Positions 22,601-31,896 are shown, counted from the first letter of the stretch. The stretch: 64,000 nt of DNA from Natrinema saccharevitans (GCF_001953745.1 NZ_LWLN01000001.1:434001-498000), one strand, 5' to 3'. The notes: generated by a model not told the origin, from the letters alone. Numbers and translations are program-made.

Positions 22601-23795
22601 GGGTTCCCCCCAGCGCGAGGACGCTGTCGCCGTCGACGACGTAGAGAACGCCGTCACCGACCGCCGGTTGCGAGAAGAACCAGTCGGTTTCGCGGGTGAA
22701 CCGCCGGTCGCCCGTGGCGGCGTCGAGGACGACGAGGTCGTAGCCGCCGGTCACGTAGACGACGCCGTCCGCGACGATGGGGGCCGCTTCCTGGGTAAAC
22801 GACAGCGTCCACTCCTCGGCCCCCGTCTCGAGGTCGCGCGCGTGCAGCGATTCGGTGCCGTCCGCGAAGAACACCCGGCCATCGGCGACGGCGACCGCGC
22901 CATCGGTCGCGTTCCCCTCGAGGTCCCGCGACCAGCGAACGTCGCCGTTCGCCTCGTAGACCGAGAGACCGCCTCGAGTCGGGACGACGACTCCGTCGGC
23001 CGTCGCCGTCGGCGGGAGTACCATCCCGTCGTCGAGTTCGTCGCTCCACACGACATCGCCCGTTTCGGCGTCGAGGGCCCGGACCTGGGACGGCCAGCCG
23101 GTGACGAAGACGGTCCCGTCCTTGACCGCCGGCCGTCGCACGGTAACGCCGGACCCGTCGCCGGCGTCGAGCCGTCGCCGCCACCGTTCGCTGCCGTCGG
23201 TGGCCCCGAGCGCCACGACCTCGCTCCGGTCGGGGATGGCGACGTACACCGTCCCGTCCGCGGGGACCGGAGTTGCCCCCTCGAGCGCCTTCACGGGCGG
23301 TGAGGACGGAGACGGGCCCGGTCCGTCCCATCGGTTCGCACCGAGTTGGACGCCGAACGCCCGGAGGCCGCCGTCGGCGTTCAGGCCGGCGATGCCGTCG
23401 TCCGTCCCGACCGTTAGCGTTCCGCTCCGGTAGATCGAAGGGGAGACGTAGGCGGGACTGGAGCTGTGTTCGATGCCGTACGAGAACCGATCGTCGCCGC
23501 TCGCGGCGTCGAACGCGACGAGTTCCTCGTTGCCGGCATAGATCGTCCCGTCGACGACCACGGGCGGCGTGACCGCGAAGCCGCCGGTGTCCTCGAGTTG
23601 CCCCTCCCACGCGAGTTGCAGGTCGTCTTTCGGGCCCACCGCGTCGGGGCTGTGGCCGGTTCCGGCGGCGTCGTAGCGGGCCATCGGCCAGTCGATCGTC
23701 GTGGCGTCGGATCGGTCGTCGACGGCCGCGTAGCCGCCGACGAGGCCGGCAACCCCGAGGACGCCGCTCGCGATCGCCTGTCGTCTGGAGGGCAT
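22593..23795 (-). CDS. Exported PQQ-type beta-propeller protein
   Basis: 400 residues. The N-terminus MPSRRQAIASGVLGVAGLVG has a twin-arginine-type signal (SRRQAIA plus hydrophobic core). At least six propeller blades follow, seen as repeated phrases like VYVAIPDRSEVVALGATDGSERW and VVYVTGGYDLVVLDAATGDRRF. Such propellers act as scaffolds or dehydrogenase modules outside the cell; no quinoprotein catalytic residues are evident. A paralogue of the same length is at 36665-37867. A strong dyad lies at its promoter. Confidence 0.8.
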   Translation of the reverse strand: MPSRRQAIASGVLGVAGLVGGYAAVDDRSDATTIDWPMARYDAAGTGHSPDAVGPKDDLQLAWEGQLEDTGGFAVTPPVVVDGTIYAGNEELVAFDAASGDDRFSYGIEHSSSPAYVSPSIYRSGTLTVGTDDGIAGLNADGGLRAFGVQLGANRWDGPGPSPSSPPVKALEGATPVPADGTVYVAIPDRSEVVALGATDGSERWRRRLDAGDGSGVTVRRPAVKDGTVFVTGWPSQVRALDAETGDVVWSDELDDGMVLPPTATADGVVVPTRGGLSVYEANGDVRWSRDLEGNATDGAVAVADGRVFFADGTESLHARDLETGAEEWTLSFTQEAAPIVADGVVYVTGGYDLVVLDAATGDRRFTRETDWFFSQPAVGDGVLYVVDGDSVLALGGTHD

Positions 23796-23799
23796 TCCT

Positions 23800-23834
23800 G
23801 TGAACGTGTATGTTCAATAAGTAAATACGTTCAC
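23800..23834. promoter_or_regulatory. Operator-like dyad at the PQQ-propeller promoter
   Basis: Perfect inverted repeat GTGAACGT / ACGTTCAC with a 19-base AT-rich spacer, ending five bases before the start codon at 23795 and covering the expected TATA position of a leaderless transcript. A repressor site is likely. Confidence 0.5.
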
Positions 23835-23956
23835 TTTCGATCCGGTTGCACCACGGGACCGGACTCCGGTCTCGAAACCGCGCGGGGAACGACGGGTGGC
23901 CGCTTCGAAATGCTTTTAGGCGCTACACGGGGATAGTAGGGTAACTGAGTGATATC

Positions 23957-24271
23957 ATGGACGTCGACATCATTTCCGAAGAGGAAAACCCCATGTTGCA
24001 TCGGACCGACGTGACCTTCGAACTGTCCCACGAGGACGCGACCCCCGAGCGACTGCAGGTTCGGGACAGTCTGGCCGCGAAGCTGAACAAGGACGCCGAC
24101 GAGGTCGTCATCCGCAAACTCGACACCAAGTTCGGGATGCGAAAGACCGTCGGACAGGCCAAGGTCTACGAGACCGCCGACGACGCCCGCGACGTCGAGC
24201 AGGACCACATGCTCGAGCGAAACAAGATCGGCGCCGACGACGAAGCAGAGGCCGAACCGGAGGAAGCCTAA
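23957..24271 (+). CDS. rps24e: 30S ribosomal protein S24e
   Basis: 104 residues with family signatures ENPMLHRTDVTFELSHE at the N-terminus and KFGMRKTVGQAKVYET in the second half, plus an acidic haloarchaeal tail. Component of the small ribosomal subunit. A TATA-like box (atgcttttaggc) is about 40 bases upstream. It is followed immediately by rps27ae with no intergenic base, the conserved archaeal pair next to kae1. Confidence 0.97.
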   Translation: MDVDIISEEENPMLHRTDVTFELSHEDATPERLQVRDSLAAKLNKDADEVVIRKLDTKFGMRKTVGQAKVYETADDARDVEQDHMLERNKIGADDEAEAEPEEA

Positions 24272-24406
24272 ATGGCGCGCTACGAACTCTACAACGACGA
24301 CGGGAGTACCGAACGCGAACAGTGCCCCCGCTGCGGTGACGTGTTCCTCGCCGACCACGGCGACCGCAAACACTGCGGGAAGTGCAGCTACACCGAGTGG
24401 GAGTAA
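24272..24406 (+). CDS. rps27ae: 30S ribosomal protein S27ae
   Basis: A 44-residue zinc-ribbon ribosomal protein ([21 protein letters not shown]), starting at the ATG directly after the rps24e stop. Four cysteines bind zinc. Length and order after S24e are typical for archaea. Confidence 0.97.
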   Translation: MARYELYNDDGSTEREQCPRCGDVFLADHGDRKHCGKCSYTEWE

Positions 24407-24490
24407 GGCGGGATCGACCGCAGCGCGATCCCCCGCGAACCGCAACCGGTTTCTCTACGCGCCGCGGCCGAGCGGCGGTAGCGACCACAC

Positions 24491-26230
24491 GTGAGTTCTG
24501 ACACCCGCATCCTCGGTATCGAGGGCACCGCCTGGGCCGCCAGCGCGGCCGTCTTCGACGCCGCAGCCGACGACGTCTTCATCGAGAGCGACGCCTACCA
24601 GCCCGAGAGCGGCGGCATTCATCCGCGCGAGGCCGCCGAACACATGCACGAGGCCGTGCCACGCGTCGTCGAACGCGCCCTCGAACACGCCCGCGAGACC
24701 CACGACGGTCCCGCGAGCGAACCGCCGATCGACGTCGACGAGCGGAGCTCGTCGGGCCAACAGGCTGCGCCTGTTGACGCCGTCGCCTTCTCGCGCGGTC
24801 CCGGACTGGGACCGTGCCTGCGCGTCGTCGGCACCGCCGCCCGCGCGCTGAGCCAGGCGCTCGAGGTACCGCTGGTCGGCGTCAACCACATGGTGGCTCA
24901 CCTCGAGATCGGTCGCCACACCTCCGGGTTCGACGCGCCGGTCTGTCTGAACGCCAGCGGCGCGAACGCGCACCTGCTGGCCTACCGCAACGGGCGCTAT
25001 CGCGTCCTCGGCGAGACGATGGACACCGGCGTCGGCAACGCGATCGACAAGTTCACGCGCCACGTCGGCTGGTCCCACCCCGGCGGGCCGAAAGTCGAGG
25101 CGGCAGCGGAGGACGGCGACTACGTCGACCTCCCCTACGTCGTCAAGGGGATGGACTTCTCCTTTTCGGGCATCATGAGCGCCGCCAAACAGCGCTACGA
25201 CGACGGAGTGCCGGTCGAGGACGTCTGCTACTCCCTGCAGGAGAACGTCTTCGGCATGCTGACCGAGGTGTCCGAACGCGCCCTCTCGCTGACCGGCAGC
25301 GACGAACTCGTCCTCGGCGGCGGCGTCGGACAGAACGCCCGCCTGCGCGAGATGCTCGCGGAGATGTGCGCCCAGCGCGGGGCCCGGTTCCACGCGCCCG
25401 AGCCGCGTTTCCTGCGGGACAACGCCGGCATGATCGCCGTGCTGGGCGCGAAGATGTACGAGGCCGGCGACACGCTCGCGCTCGCGGACTCGCGCGTCGA
25501 TCCGGATTTCCGGCCGGATCAGGTGCCCGTCACGTGGCGGGCGAGGTCCGAGCGAAGCGAGGACCTCGGAACGGCGAGCGGTGACGCAAGGAACCGCGAG
25601 CGCTCCGACGAACCGGACCTCGCAGTGGGACGTGCAGACGGCGACACGCAGGTCCGCGGGGCCGAGGCGCTCGTCGACCTCGAGCCCGCGGCCGGCCGCG
25701 TCGCCAAACGCCGCGAGGCAAAGACCTACCGCCACCCCGAACTCGACGACCGGCTTCGCCGCGAGCGGACGACCCTCGAGGCCCGCCTGACCAGCCTCGC
25801 CCGCCGCGAGGGGGTGCCGACGCCGGTCCTCTCGGACGTCGACCCCCGCGAGGCCCGACTGGAACTCGAGTACGTCGGCGAGCGGGACCTCCGCGAGTCG
25901 CTGACGGTCGAGCGGGTCCGAGACGTGGGACGACACCTCGCGCGGCTGCACAACGCTGGTTTTGTCCACGGAGATCCGACGACGCGTAACGTTCGTACGA
26001 GCGACCGCCGTACCTACCTCATCGACTTCGGCCTGGGCTACCACACCGACCACGTCGAGGACTACGCGATGGACCTCCACGTCTTCGACCAGAGCCTCGT
26101 CGGGACCGCCGACGACCCCGAACCGCTGCGCGAGGCGGTCCGTGCGGGATATCGCGAGGGCGGCGCGGAGCGCGTCCTCGAGCGGCTGCGGGCAGTCGAA
26201 GGCAGGGGCCGCTACCAGTCGGACGCGTAG
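24491..26230 (+). CDS. Fused Kae1-Bud32, tRNA t6A synthesis
   Basis: 579 residues from GTG 24491. Residues 1-~340 are Kae1/TsaD: ILGIEGTAW at the start, metal-binding GVNHMVAHLE, and VLGGGVGQNARL. An acidic linker (about 345-400) joins the Bud32 kinase/ATPase, with HGDPTTRN (loop) and LIDFGLGYHTDHVEDYA. Kae1 transfers threonylcarbamoyl to A37 of ANN-decoding tRNAs; Bud32 regulates it in the KEOPS complex. The fusion is common in Euryarchaeota. Third gene of the ribosomal protein cluster. Confidence 0.95.
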   Translation: MSSDTRILGIEGTAWAASAAVFDAAADDVFIESDAYQPESGGIHPREAAEHMHEAVPRVVERALEHARETHDGPASEPPIDVDERSSSGQQAAPVDAVAFSRGPGLGPCLRVVGTAARALSQALEVPLVGVNHMVAHLEIGRHTSGFDAPVCLNASGANAHLLAYRNGRYRVLGETMDTGVGNAIDKFTRHVGWSHPGGPKVEAAAEDGDYVDLPYVVKGMDFSFSGIMSAAKQRYDDGVPVEDVCYSLQENVFGMLTEVSERALSLTGSDELVLGGGVGQNARLREMLAEMCAQRGARFHAPEPRFLRDNAGMIAVLGAKMYEAGDTLALADSRVDPDFRPDQVPVTWRARSERSEDLGTASGDARNRERSDEPDLAVGRADGDTQVRGAEALVDLEPAAGRVAKRREAKTYRHPELDDRLRRERTTLEARLTSLARREGVPTPVLSDVDPREARLELEYVGERDLRESLTVERVRDVGRHLARLHNAGFVHGDPTTRNVRTSDRRTYLIDFGLGYHTDHVEDYAMDLHVFDQSLVGTADDPEPLREAVRAGYREGGAERVLERLRAVEGRGRYQSDA

Positions 26231-26319
26231 GGCGGGTCGGTGATCCGACTGCCGGCGGCCGATCTCGGCGACGGCACCAGCACACAATCCCTTTATTGGG
26301 GGACGACGTATCGCCGAGC

Positions 26320-26604
26320 ATGGCAGACAAGTCCACGTCCGGTGAGATCCTGGGGGTACCGTACAACTTCGAACGACCGAGCATCAGTCGCATGCTCTCG
26401 TCGTACTGGCAGCCCGGCGAGGGGATGCTCGTCGAGAAGCCCTTCGGGGTCGGCTACACCCTCAACCTCGCCAACTGGCGCTCGTGGATCGTCGTCGCCG
26501 TCGCCGGCGCGTTGCTCTGGCAACAGGAACAGGGCGCGTCCGGGGACGACGAGGAGTCGGTCGACGAGCCCGTCGAGGTCATCGTCGACGACACCGACGA
26601 CTAA
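26320..26604 (+). CDS. DUF5808 family membrane-associated protein
   Basis: 94 residues from ATG 26320. The N-terminal part SGEILGVPYNFERPSISRML and WQPGEGMLVEKPFGVGYTLNLAN is the DUF5808 signature. It is followed by a hydrophobic helix (WIVVAVAGALLW) and an acidic tail. TATA-like ccctttattgg is about 27 bases upstream (leaderless). Function unknown. Confidence 0.8.
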   Translation: MADKSTSGEILGVPYNFERPSISRMLSSYWQPGEGMLVEKPFGVGYTLNLANWRSWIVVAVAGALLWQQEQGASGDDEESVDEPVEVIVDDTDD

Positions 26605-26718
26605 GCGCGCTTCCTTTTTAGCCGCGCTAGTAGCTCTGAGAGCGCCCATGCATAATTCCGTATGTCGGTGTTTATCTCACTGATCTCTTTGCTTAAACTG
26701 TTTTATTATGAGTGGGAA

Positions 26719-26991
26719 ATGGATACTAAAATGGAGGAGATATTACTGTCAATCGCAGTAATCGCGATCATCGGTCAATATCTGGGCTATCTTCTTCTCC
26801 GCATTGATATCCGACGGAGAGGGTATACCGACCCGAAAATAAAACACCTTCCGGCGTTAACTGCGAGACTTCCGCTTCTCGGTGTGGTCGTTCCGCTGTG
26901 GTACGTCTATCGTCGGAGTGATTTCGAAGAGAATGGTGGTCACCGTCGAAATGAACTGATCGACGCGATCAGCGATCGACCTCGCCCATGA
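26719..26991 (+). CDS. Small two-helix membrane protein
   Basis: 90 residues from ATG 26719; an upstream ATG at 26662 would add a third hydrophobic stretch, but gcttaaactg about 26 bases before 26719 favours the shorter form. Helices at about 6-24 (LLSIAVIAIIGQYLGYLLL) and 44-58 (LPLLGVVVPLWYVYR). Overlaps the end of the convergent nuoCD gene by 23 bases. No family recognised. Confidence 0.55.
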   Translation: MDTKMEEILLSIAVIAIIGQYLGYLLLRIDIRRRGYTDPKIKHLPALTARLPLLGVVVPLWYVYRRSDFEENGGHRRNELIDAISDRPRP

Positions 26992-28639
26992 TGCAGTCGA
27001 GGCTCCCGATCGCCGCGATGAGGTCGGCGACGTACTCGCCGCGGGCGATCTCGGGCAGCGCCGAGAGGTTCGAGAAACACGGGCTGCGGATCTTGAACCG
27101 CGCCGGCGTTTCGGTGCCGTCCGAACGAATGTAGATCCCGAGTTCGCCCTTCGCGCCCTCGACGGCGCGGTAGCTCTCGGCGTCGGCCTCCGGCTTGAGC
27201 GTTCTCGGGACGTTTGCCTGGACCGTCCGGTCGTCTTCGGGCCAGTCCGCGAGCAGGTCGAGACACTGCTCGACGATCTTCGCCGACTCCTCGATCTCGC
27301 CCAGTCGGACGAGCAAGCGAGCGAAGTTGTCGCCGTCGGGTTCGGTGACCACGTCCCACTCGAGTGCGTCGTAGTAGCCGTAGGGGTCGTCGCGACGGAG
27401 GTCGTAGTCGATGCCGGAGCCGCGGGCGACGGGCCCGGTACAGCCGTAGTCCTTCGCGGCCTCGGGTTCCAGGACGCCGGTGTCGACACAGCGGCGCTGG
27501 AAGATCTCGTTCGTCACGAGCAGGTCGTGATACTCCTCGAGTTTCGCGGGGAGGCCGTCGAGGACGTCCCGAACGTCCGCGATGAACTCCCCGCGGGGTT
27601 CGGGCAGGTCCCAGGCGATCCCGCCCAGCCGGAAGTAGTTGAACATCATCCGCTGGCCGGTCAGCGCCTCGAGACAGTCGAGGACGAGTTCGCGATCCCG
27701 GATGGCATACTGGAAGGCGGCACAGAACTCGCCGACGATGTCCAGCGCGTAGGTGCCGACGGCGATGAAATGCGAGGCCAGCCGCGAGAGTTCGGCCCCC
27801 ATCGTCCGGATCACCTGCGCGTACTCCGGCACGTCGACGTCCGCGAGGGCCTCGATCGTGCGGGCGTAGGCCCACTCGTTGAGTAGTCCCGAGGACACCC
27901 AGTCCCAGCGATCGGGGTAGGGCATGATCTGGTGGCGGTACGTACTCTGCTGGCACATCTGTTCCTCACACCGGTGGATGTAGCCGATGTCGGGATCGAC
28001 GTCGACGACCGTCTCGCCGTCCAGCACGGCCTTCACGTGGAGGACGCCGTGGGTCGAGGGATGGTGCGGGCCGATGTTGAGAAACATCGTCTCCGAGGCG
28101 TCGTCGCGTTCGCTTCCAGCGATCGGGTTCGCGTGTTCCGAGAGGGTAACGATCTGCGATTGCTCCCCGTCGTAGTCCAGCGAGAGGGGATGCCCCTGCC
28201 ACGTCTCCGGCAGGAGGATTCGCCGGAGATCGGGGTGGTCCTCGTACTCGATTCCGACCAGATCGTAGGCCTCCCGCTCGTGCCAGTCGGCCGTCTCGAA
28301 GACCGGCGTCGCCGACTCGCTTTTCGGCTCGCCGGTCGGCGTCGGTACCACCACGCTCACCTCCCGCGTCGGGTCCGCGTAGGACCGCAGATGATAGATC
28401 GTCTCGAAGCGGTCCGGATACTGCTGGGCCGTCACGCACGAACAGTGATCGAACTCCGCCTCGTCGCGAAGCGTCGCCAGCACCGTCTGTACCTCGTCGG
28501 GCCGGACCACGACCGCCGGCGCGTTCTCGTGGTCGTCCCGCCCGAGGACCGCGTCCCCGAGCAGGCCCGCGAGCGTCTCCTCCCCGTCCGCATCGCCGCC
28601 GTTCGCCGGCCGCGAATCGAGCGTCGAGTCCGCTGTCAT
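26969..28639 (-). CDS. nuoCD: NADH-quinone oxidoreductase subunit C/D fusion, isolated gene
   Basis: 556 residues from ATG 28639 (GTG 28657 possible). Residues ~25-165 are NuoC-like (HEREAYDLVGIEYEDHPDLRRIL). The rest is NuoD-like, with GPHHPSTHGVL, RMMFNYFRLGGIAWDLPEPR and ARGSGIDYDLRRDDPYGYY, ending LDCIMGEVDR. In complex I this subunit forms the quinone-binding module. The usual nuoA-N neighbours are absent on both sides, so it may be a paralogue or relocated gene. Divergent from a bat-type regulator across a TATA at 28692-28701. Confidence 0.9.
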   Translation of the reverse strand: MTADSTLDSRPANGGDADGEETLAGLLGDAVLGRDDHENAPAVVVRPDEVQTVLATLRDEAEFDHCSCVTAQQYPDRFETIYHLRSYADPTREVSVVVPTPTGEPKSESATPVFETADWHEREAYDLVGIEYEDHPDLRRILLPETWQGHPLSLDYDGEQSQIVTLSEHANPIAGSERDDASETMFLNIGPHHPSTHGVLHVKAVLDGETVVDVDPDIGYIHRCEEQMCQQSTYRHQIMPYPDRWDWVSSGLLNEWAYARTIEALADVDVPEYAQVIRTMGAELSRLASHFIAVGTYALDIVGEFCAAFQYAIRDRELVLDCLEALTGQRMMFNYFRLGGIAWDLPEPRGEFIADVRDVLDGLPAKLEEYHDLLVTNEIFQRRCVDTGVLEPEAAKDYGCTGPVARGSGIDYDLRRDDPYGYYDALEWDVVTEPDGDNFARLLVRLGEIEESAKIVEQCLDLLADWPEDDRTVQANVPRTLKPEADAESYRAVEGAKGELGIYIRSDGTETPARFKIRSPCFSNLSALPEIARGEYVADLIAAIGSLDCIMGEVDR

Positions 28640-28691
28640 GGCCGTTCGTTCGGCCACCCGAGGCGAGTCGGTTCTGCGTCACGGGCTAGGC

Positions 28692-28701
28692 TATTTATAT
28701 A
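28692..28701. promoter_or_regulatory. TATA region shared by nuoCD and the bat-type regulator
   Basis: The palindromic AT core tatttatata lies about 27 bases before the GTG at 28723 and can be read in both directions. It fits a leaderless promoter for the regulator and a start site near 28665 for nuoCD. Confidence 0.55.
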
Positions 28702-28722
28702 CGTAGACCGGATCATCCGGCC

Positions 28723-29376
28723 GTGAAGACCGTTCGGCTTACGCTGCGGTTCGACGCCGAGACGATCCACCCGATGCACCGGTTCGTCGCCGAGAGCGAC
28801 GCGTTCGAGTCCTATCGGCTGGTCCACGGCAACTTCGCGGGCGAGGACGACGACAACGCCTTCATCTTTCACGTCGTCGGCGACGCAGACGTCTACGAGG
28901 CCGCGCTCGCCGAGACCGACCGCGTCGACGACTACGAACTCACGCGGACCGGCGATCGAACCTTCACCGTCTACGTCCGCGATCTGCCGGCCGACGTCGA
29001 CGCGAGGCTCCTCGAGGGCCTCACTGCCGGCAGCCTCGTCGTTCTCCCGCCGCTGGAGTACCGCTCGGACTGGACGGTCCGGTTCTCCGTCGTGGGCGAA
29101 CCGACCGATCTCCAGGCGGCGCTCGAGGGGATGCCCGACGGCATCGAGACGACCGTCGACCGCGTCGGCGAGTACGACGGGGCCGACGCGGCGGTCGGCG
29201 CGCTGACCGCGCGCCAGCGGGAGACGCTCCGGGTCGCTCGCGACCGCGGCTACTTCGAGGTCCCCCGCGCGGCGGGCGTCGAGGACGTCGCCGCCGAACT
29301 CGACTGCGCGCCCGGGACGGCCGCCGAACACCTCCGGAAGGCGGAAGCGGCCGTGATAGAGGCCCTCGAGCTGTAG
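28723..29376 (+). CDS. Bat-type HTH transcription regulator
   Basis: 217 residues from GTG 28723. An N-terminal ~150-residue alpha/beta sensor-like part precedes the C-terminal HTH_10 domain: LTARQRETLRVARDRGYFE, then VAAELDCAPGTAAEHLRKAE. The family activates genes in response to light, oxygen or redox in haloarchaea. Divergence from nuoCD makes control of that gene likely (inference). Confidence 0.88.
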   Translation: MKTVRLTLRFDAETIHPMHRFVAESDAFESYRLVHGNFAGEDDDNAFIFHVVGDADVYEAALAETDRVDDYELTRTGDRTFTVYVRDLPADVDARLLEGLTAGSLVVLPPLEYRSDWTVRFSVVGEPTDLQAALEGMPDGIETTVDRVGEYDGADAAVGALTARQRETLRVARDRGYFEVPRAAGVEDVAAELDCAPGTAAEHLRKAEAAVIEALEL

Positions 29377-29471
29377 CCGGGCGCGTCGCGGTCCCGATCG
29401 TCTGTCGGTGCCGTCCTCGACTCGGGCGAGCAACCGACGCCTATTTTCCGCCCGCGGCCCCCCGCTCGGGT

Positions 29472-30023
29472 ATGACCGTTCGATTCGTCACCGGCAACGA
29501 GGGCAAAGCTCGCGAGGCGCGGGAGTATCTCTCCGGCATCGAGCCCGTCGAGCAGATCGAGTACGACTACACCGAGATTCAAAGCGACTCGCTCGAGGAG
29601 ATCGCGGCCCACGGGGCGCGCGAGGCCGTCGCGGAACTCGGGGGCGAGGAGCCGGTCCTGGTCGACGACGCCGGCCTGTTCGTCGACGCGCTCGGCGGGT
29701 TCCCGGGTCCGTACTCGGCGTACGTCGAGGACACCGTCGGCGTCGAGCGGCTCTGGCGGCTCGCGAGCGAGGAGGAGAACCGCCGCGCACACTTCCGGAC
29801 CGTCCTCGCGTACGCGGACGAAAGCGGTACGGAGACGTTCGAGGGATCGGTCGCCGGGACGCTCGTCGCGCCCCGCGGCGAGGGCGGGTTCGGCTACGAT
29901 CCGATCTTCGAGTACAACGGGCAGACGTTGGCCGAGATGAGTACCGAAGAGAAGAACGCGATCTCCCACCGCGGGCGCGCGCTGGCGGCGTTCACCGAGT
30001 GGTACGCCGACCGCGACGAGTAG
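29472..30023 (+). CDS. XTP/dITP pyrophosphatase (HAM1/RdgB family)
   Basis: 183 residues with the family motifs FVTGNEGKAREAREYL at the N-terminus, DDAGLFVDALGGFPGPYSAY in the centre, FGYDPIF and the end motif KNAISHRGRAL. It hydrolyses deaminated purine nucleotides (XTP, dITP) to monophosphates, keeping them out of DNA and RNA. TATA-like cgcctattttccg lies about 27 bases upstream. Confidence 0.93.
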   Translation: MTVRFVTGNEGKAREAREYLSGIEPVEQIEYDYTEIQSDSLEEIAAHGAREAVAELGGEEPVLVDDAGLFVDALGGFPGPYSAYVEDTVGVERLWRLASEEENRRAHFRTVLAYADESGTETFEGSVAGTLVAPRGEGGFGYDPIFEYNGQTLAEMSTEEKNAISHRGRALAAFTEWYADRDE

Positions 30024-30062
30024 CGGACCGACAGGCCGTCGTCCGACGGTGAGACGTCGTTC

Positions 30063-31199
30063 TCAGTCGTCGCCTTCGGCCGGCGAACTCGAGGCGTCGT
30101 CGGCCGTCAGGTCCGCTTCGGAGACGCTCTTGGATTCGCTCTCGACGCTGACGCCCTCCCAGTCGTGGTCCGCGTGATACCCCTCGCGGTCCTTCGCGCT
30201 GGGCGCGACGCGGATGAAATCGGCACCCTCGCGGGCGGCCGGGATCGTGTGGCCGCCGCAGTAGGAGAGCCCGGAGCGGATCCCGGCACAGAACTCCTCG
30301 ACGACGTCGGCGACCGGCCCCTTGTAGGGAGTCAGGGCCTCGACGCCCTCGTCCGCGTCGACGTCGACGTCCTTGTCGTCGCGATCCTCCGCGGCCGCGG
30401 TGGTCGCCATCCCCCGCGAGCGCTTGTACCGGGTGCCGTCGACCTCGACGACCGCGCCGGGGGCCTCTTCGGTGCCGGCCAACAGGCTCCCGACCATCAC
30501 GGTGTCGGCCCCGGCCATCAACGCCTTGACCGCGTCGCCGGAGGTGCGGATCCCGCCGTCGGCACAGATCGTCACGTCCAGGTCCTTGGCCGCGCTCGCA
30601 CAGTCGTCGACCGCCGTCAACTGCGGGACGCCGGCACCGGCGACCTTCCGAGTGGTGCAGTGTGAGCCGGGGCCGATTCCTACCTTCACGCAGTCCGCGC
30701 CGGCCGCCGCGAGGTCCTCGACGCCCGCGGGCGTCGCGACGTTCCCCGCGACGAGGTCCGTTGCCGGGAACGCCTCGCTGAGTCGCTCGACGGCCTCTAG
30801 CGTCCGCTCCAGGTGACCGTGGGCGACGTCGACGACGATCGCGTCGACGCCGGCATCGACGATCGCGTCGCTTCGTTCGACGTAGTCCTCGTTGATCCCG
30901 ACGGCCGCGGCCACCTGCTCGTCGGCGTCGTTCACTCGTTCGACCTGCTCGGCCTGCTCGGCTACCGTCAGAAACCGGTGCAACACGCCGAGGCCGCCGG
31001 CCCGTGAGAGTTCGATCGCCAGCTCGGCCTCCGTGACGGTGTCCATCGCGGCCGCGACCAGCGGCGTCTCGAGGTCGATACTCGGCGTGAACGGCGTCTC
31101 GAGGTCGACGGTACTGCGACTGTCGACGGGCGAGCGCTGCGGGACGAGGAGAACGTCCCCGTAGCTCAGTCCGGTTCGGAGATCGCGTAGATCGGTCAT
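30063..31199 (-). CDS. IMP dehydrogenase-like protein without CBS domains
   Basis: 378 residues from ATG 31199; the open frame upstream is not coding. TIM-barrel signatures: [14 protein letters not shown], the substrate loop [13 protein letters not shown] with the catalytic cysteine, [20 protein letters not shown] and the flap-region SRGMATTAA. It lacks the paired CBS domains of full-length GuaB (about 490 residues), so it is the short haloarchaeal IMPDH/GMP-reductase-type paralogue. It should oxidise IMP to XMP or reduce GMP. An acidic disordered tail ends it. Confidence 0.85.
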   Translation of the reverse strand: MTDLRDLRTGLSYGDVLLVPQRSPVDSRSTVDLETPFTPSIDLETPLVAAAMDTVTEAELAIELSRAGGLGVLHRFLTVAEQAEQVERVNDADEQVAAAVGINEDYVERSDAIVDAGVDAIVVDVAHGHLERTLEAVERLSEAFPATDLVAGNVATPAGVEDLAAAGADCVKVGIGPGSHCTTRKVAGAGVPQLTAVDDCASAAKDLDVTICADGGIRTSGDAVKALMAGADTVMVGSLLAGTEEAPGAVVEVDGTRYKRSRGMATTAAAEDRDDKDVDVDADEGVEALTPYKGPVADVVEEFCAGIRSGLSYCGGHTIPAAREGADFIRVAPSAKDREGYHADHDWEGVSVESESKSVSEADLTADDASSSPAEGDD

Positions 31200-31200
31200 T

Positions 31201-31251
31201 CCCCTCATAAATAAGGGGCTCCCCCCGCATAAGTCACACGTTCTTCGTGTG
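31201..31251. promoter_or_regulatory. Two dyads at the IMPDH-like promoter
   Basis: CCCCT / AGGGG with an 8-base AT loop lies directly before the ATG (31201-31218). CACACG / CGTGTG with a 5-base loop lies at 31235-31251. A TATA-like acttatgcg sits between them at the right distance for a leaderless transcript. Both dyads are candidate repressor sites. Confidence 0.45.
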
Positions 31252-31270
31252 TCGGGCCCGCAGTCGGCGG

Positions 31271-31744
31271 TTACGCTCGCGGATCCCGGTCCGGCCCCGG
31301 GTACTCGCCACCCTCGACGGCCGCGTACAGACTCTCGGGATCGAACAGGCGCGTGAACGCGTCCGGCGGCCGGACGCTGACCGAGACGCGGGGCTGGAGC
31401 GTCAGGCCGGCTTCCGCCGATCGCAGCCGCTCGTCGTCGGACAGCAGGTGCGCCGCCTCGCCCCGATACGCCGATGCCAGCGCCGGGTGGTCGTCCTCGG
31501 GGTGATCGACCGCGACCCGCTCGGCCTCGAGGCGCTCGCGGTGATCGGCGGCGAGGTCGGCGTCGGAAAGCGCCGTCACCAGACGTTCGGTCTCTTCGAG
31601 CAGCGGGTCGCTCGCGACCAGTTCGACCCACGAGTGGCGGCGCACGTGATCGAGCGCCTCGCGGGCCGACCCGCCGACCAGCAGGTCCGCCGCGAGGACG
31701 TCGGCGTCCGCGACGACGCGGGCGGGATCGGGCTCCTCAGGCAT
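31271..31744 (-). CDS. PIN-domain ribonuclease-like protein
   Basis: 157 residues from ATG 31744. Acidic residues at PIN positions are seen in VVADADVLAADLLVGG at the N-terminus and HLLSDDERLRSAEAGL toward the end. The family are Mg-dependent RNases, often VapC toxins. The gene overlaps a 35-residue gene upstream by eight bases, as in toxin-antitoxin operons, but that partner is very short. Confidence 0.7.
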   Translation of the reverse strand: MPEEPDPARVVADADVLAADLLVGGSAREALDHVRRHSWVELVASDPLLEETERLVTALSDADLAADHRERLEAERVAVDHPEDDHPALASAYRGEAAHLLSDDERLRSAEAGLTLQPRVSVSVRPPDAFTRLFDPESLYAAVEGGEYPGPDRDPRA

Positions 31745-31844
31745 CGCTCTCCTCCCGAATCGCCGCGAGTTCGTCCTGGATCGACTCGAGGTCGCCGTCG
31801 TACTCCGCACCGCGGTCGAACAGATCGGCCCAGCTCGGTGGCAT
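31737..31844 (-). CDS. 35-residue partner of the PIN protein
   Basis: MPPSWADLFDRGAEYDGDLE plus a short acidic helix. Overlaps the PIN gene start by eight bases. Small conserved-looking proteins of this kind precede PIN genes in haloarchaea. An antitoxin role is inference. Confidence 0.5.
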   Translation of the reverse strand: MPPSWADLFDRGAEYDGDLESIQDELAAIREESDA

Positions 31845-31896
31845 CGGTGACGGTTGGTTCCCCGGCAGCAAAGGTCGTCCGGCTCGCCGCGACCGC

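Noticed and set aside
31150-31180. tRNA-like phrase gtagctcagtccggttcg
   Set aside because: It lies inside the IMPDH-like gene (codons for YGDVLLVPQ on the other strand) and no acceptor stem or T-loop can be formed.
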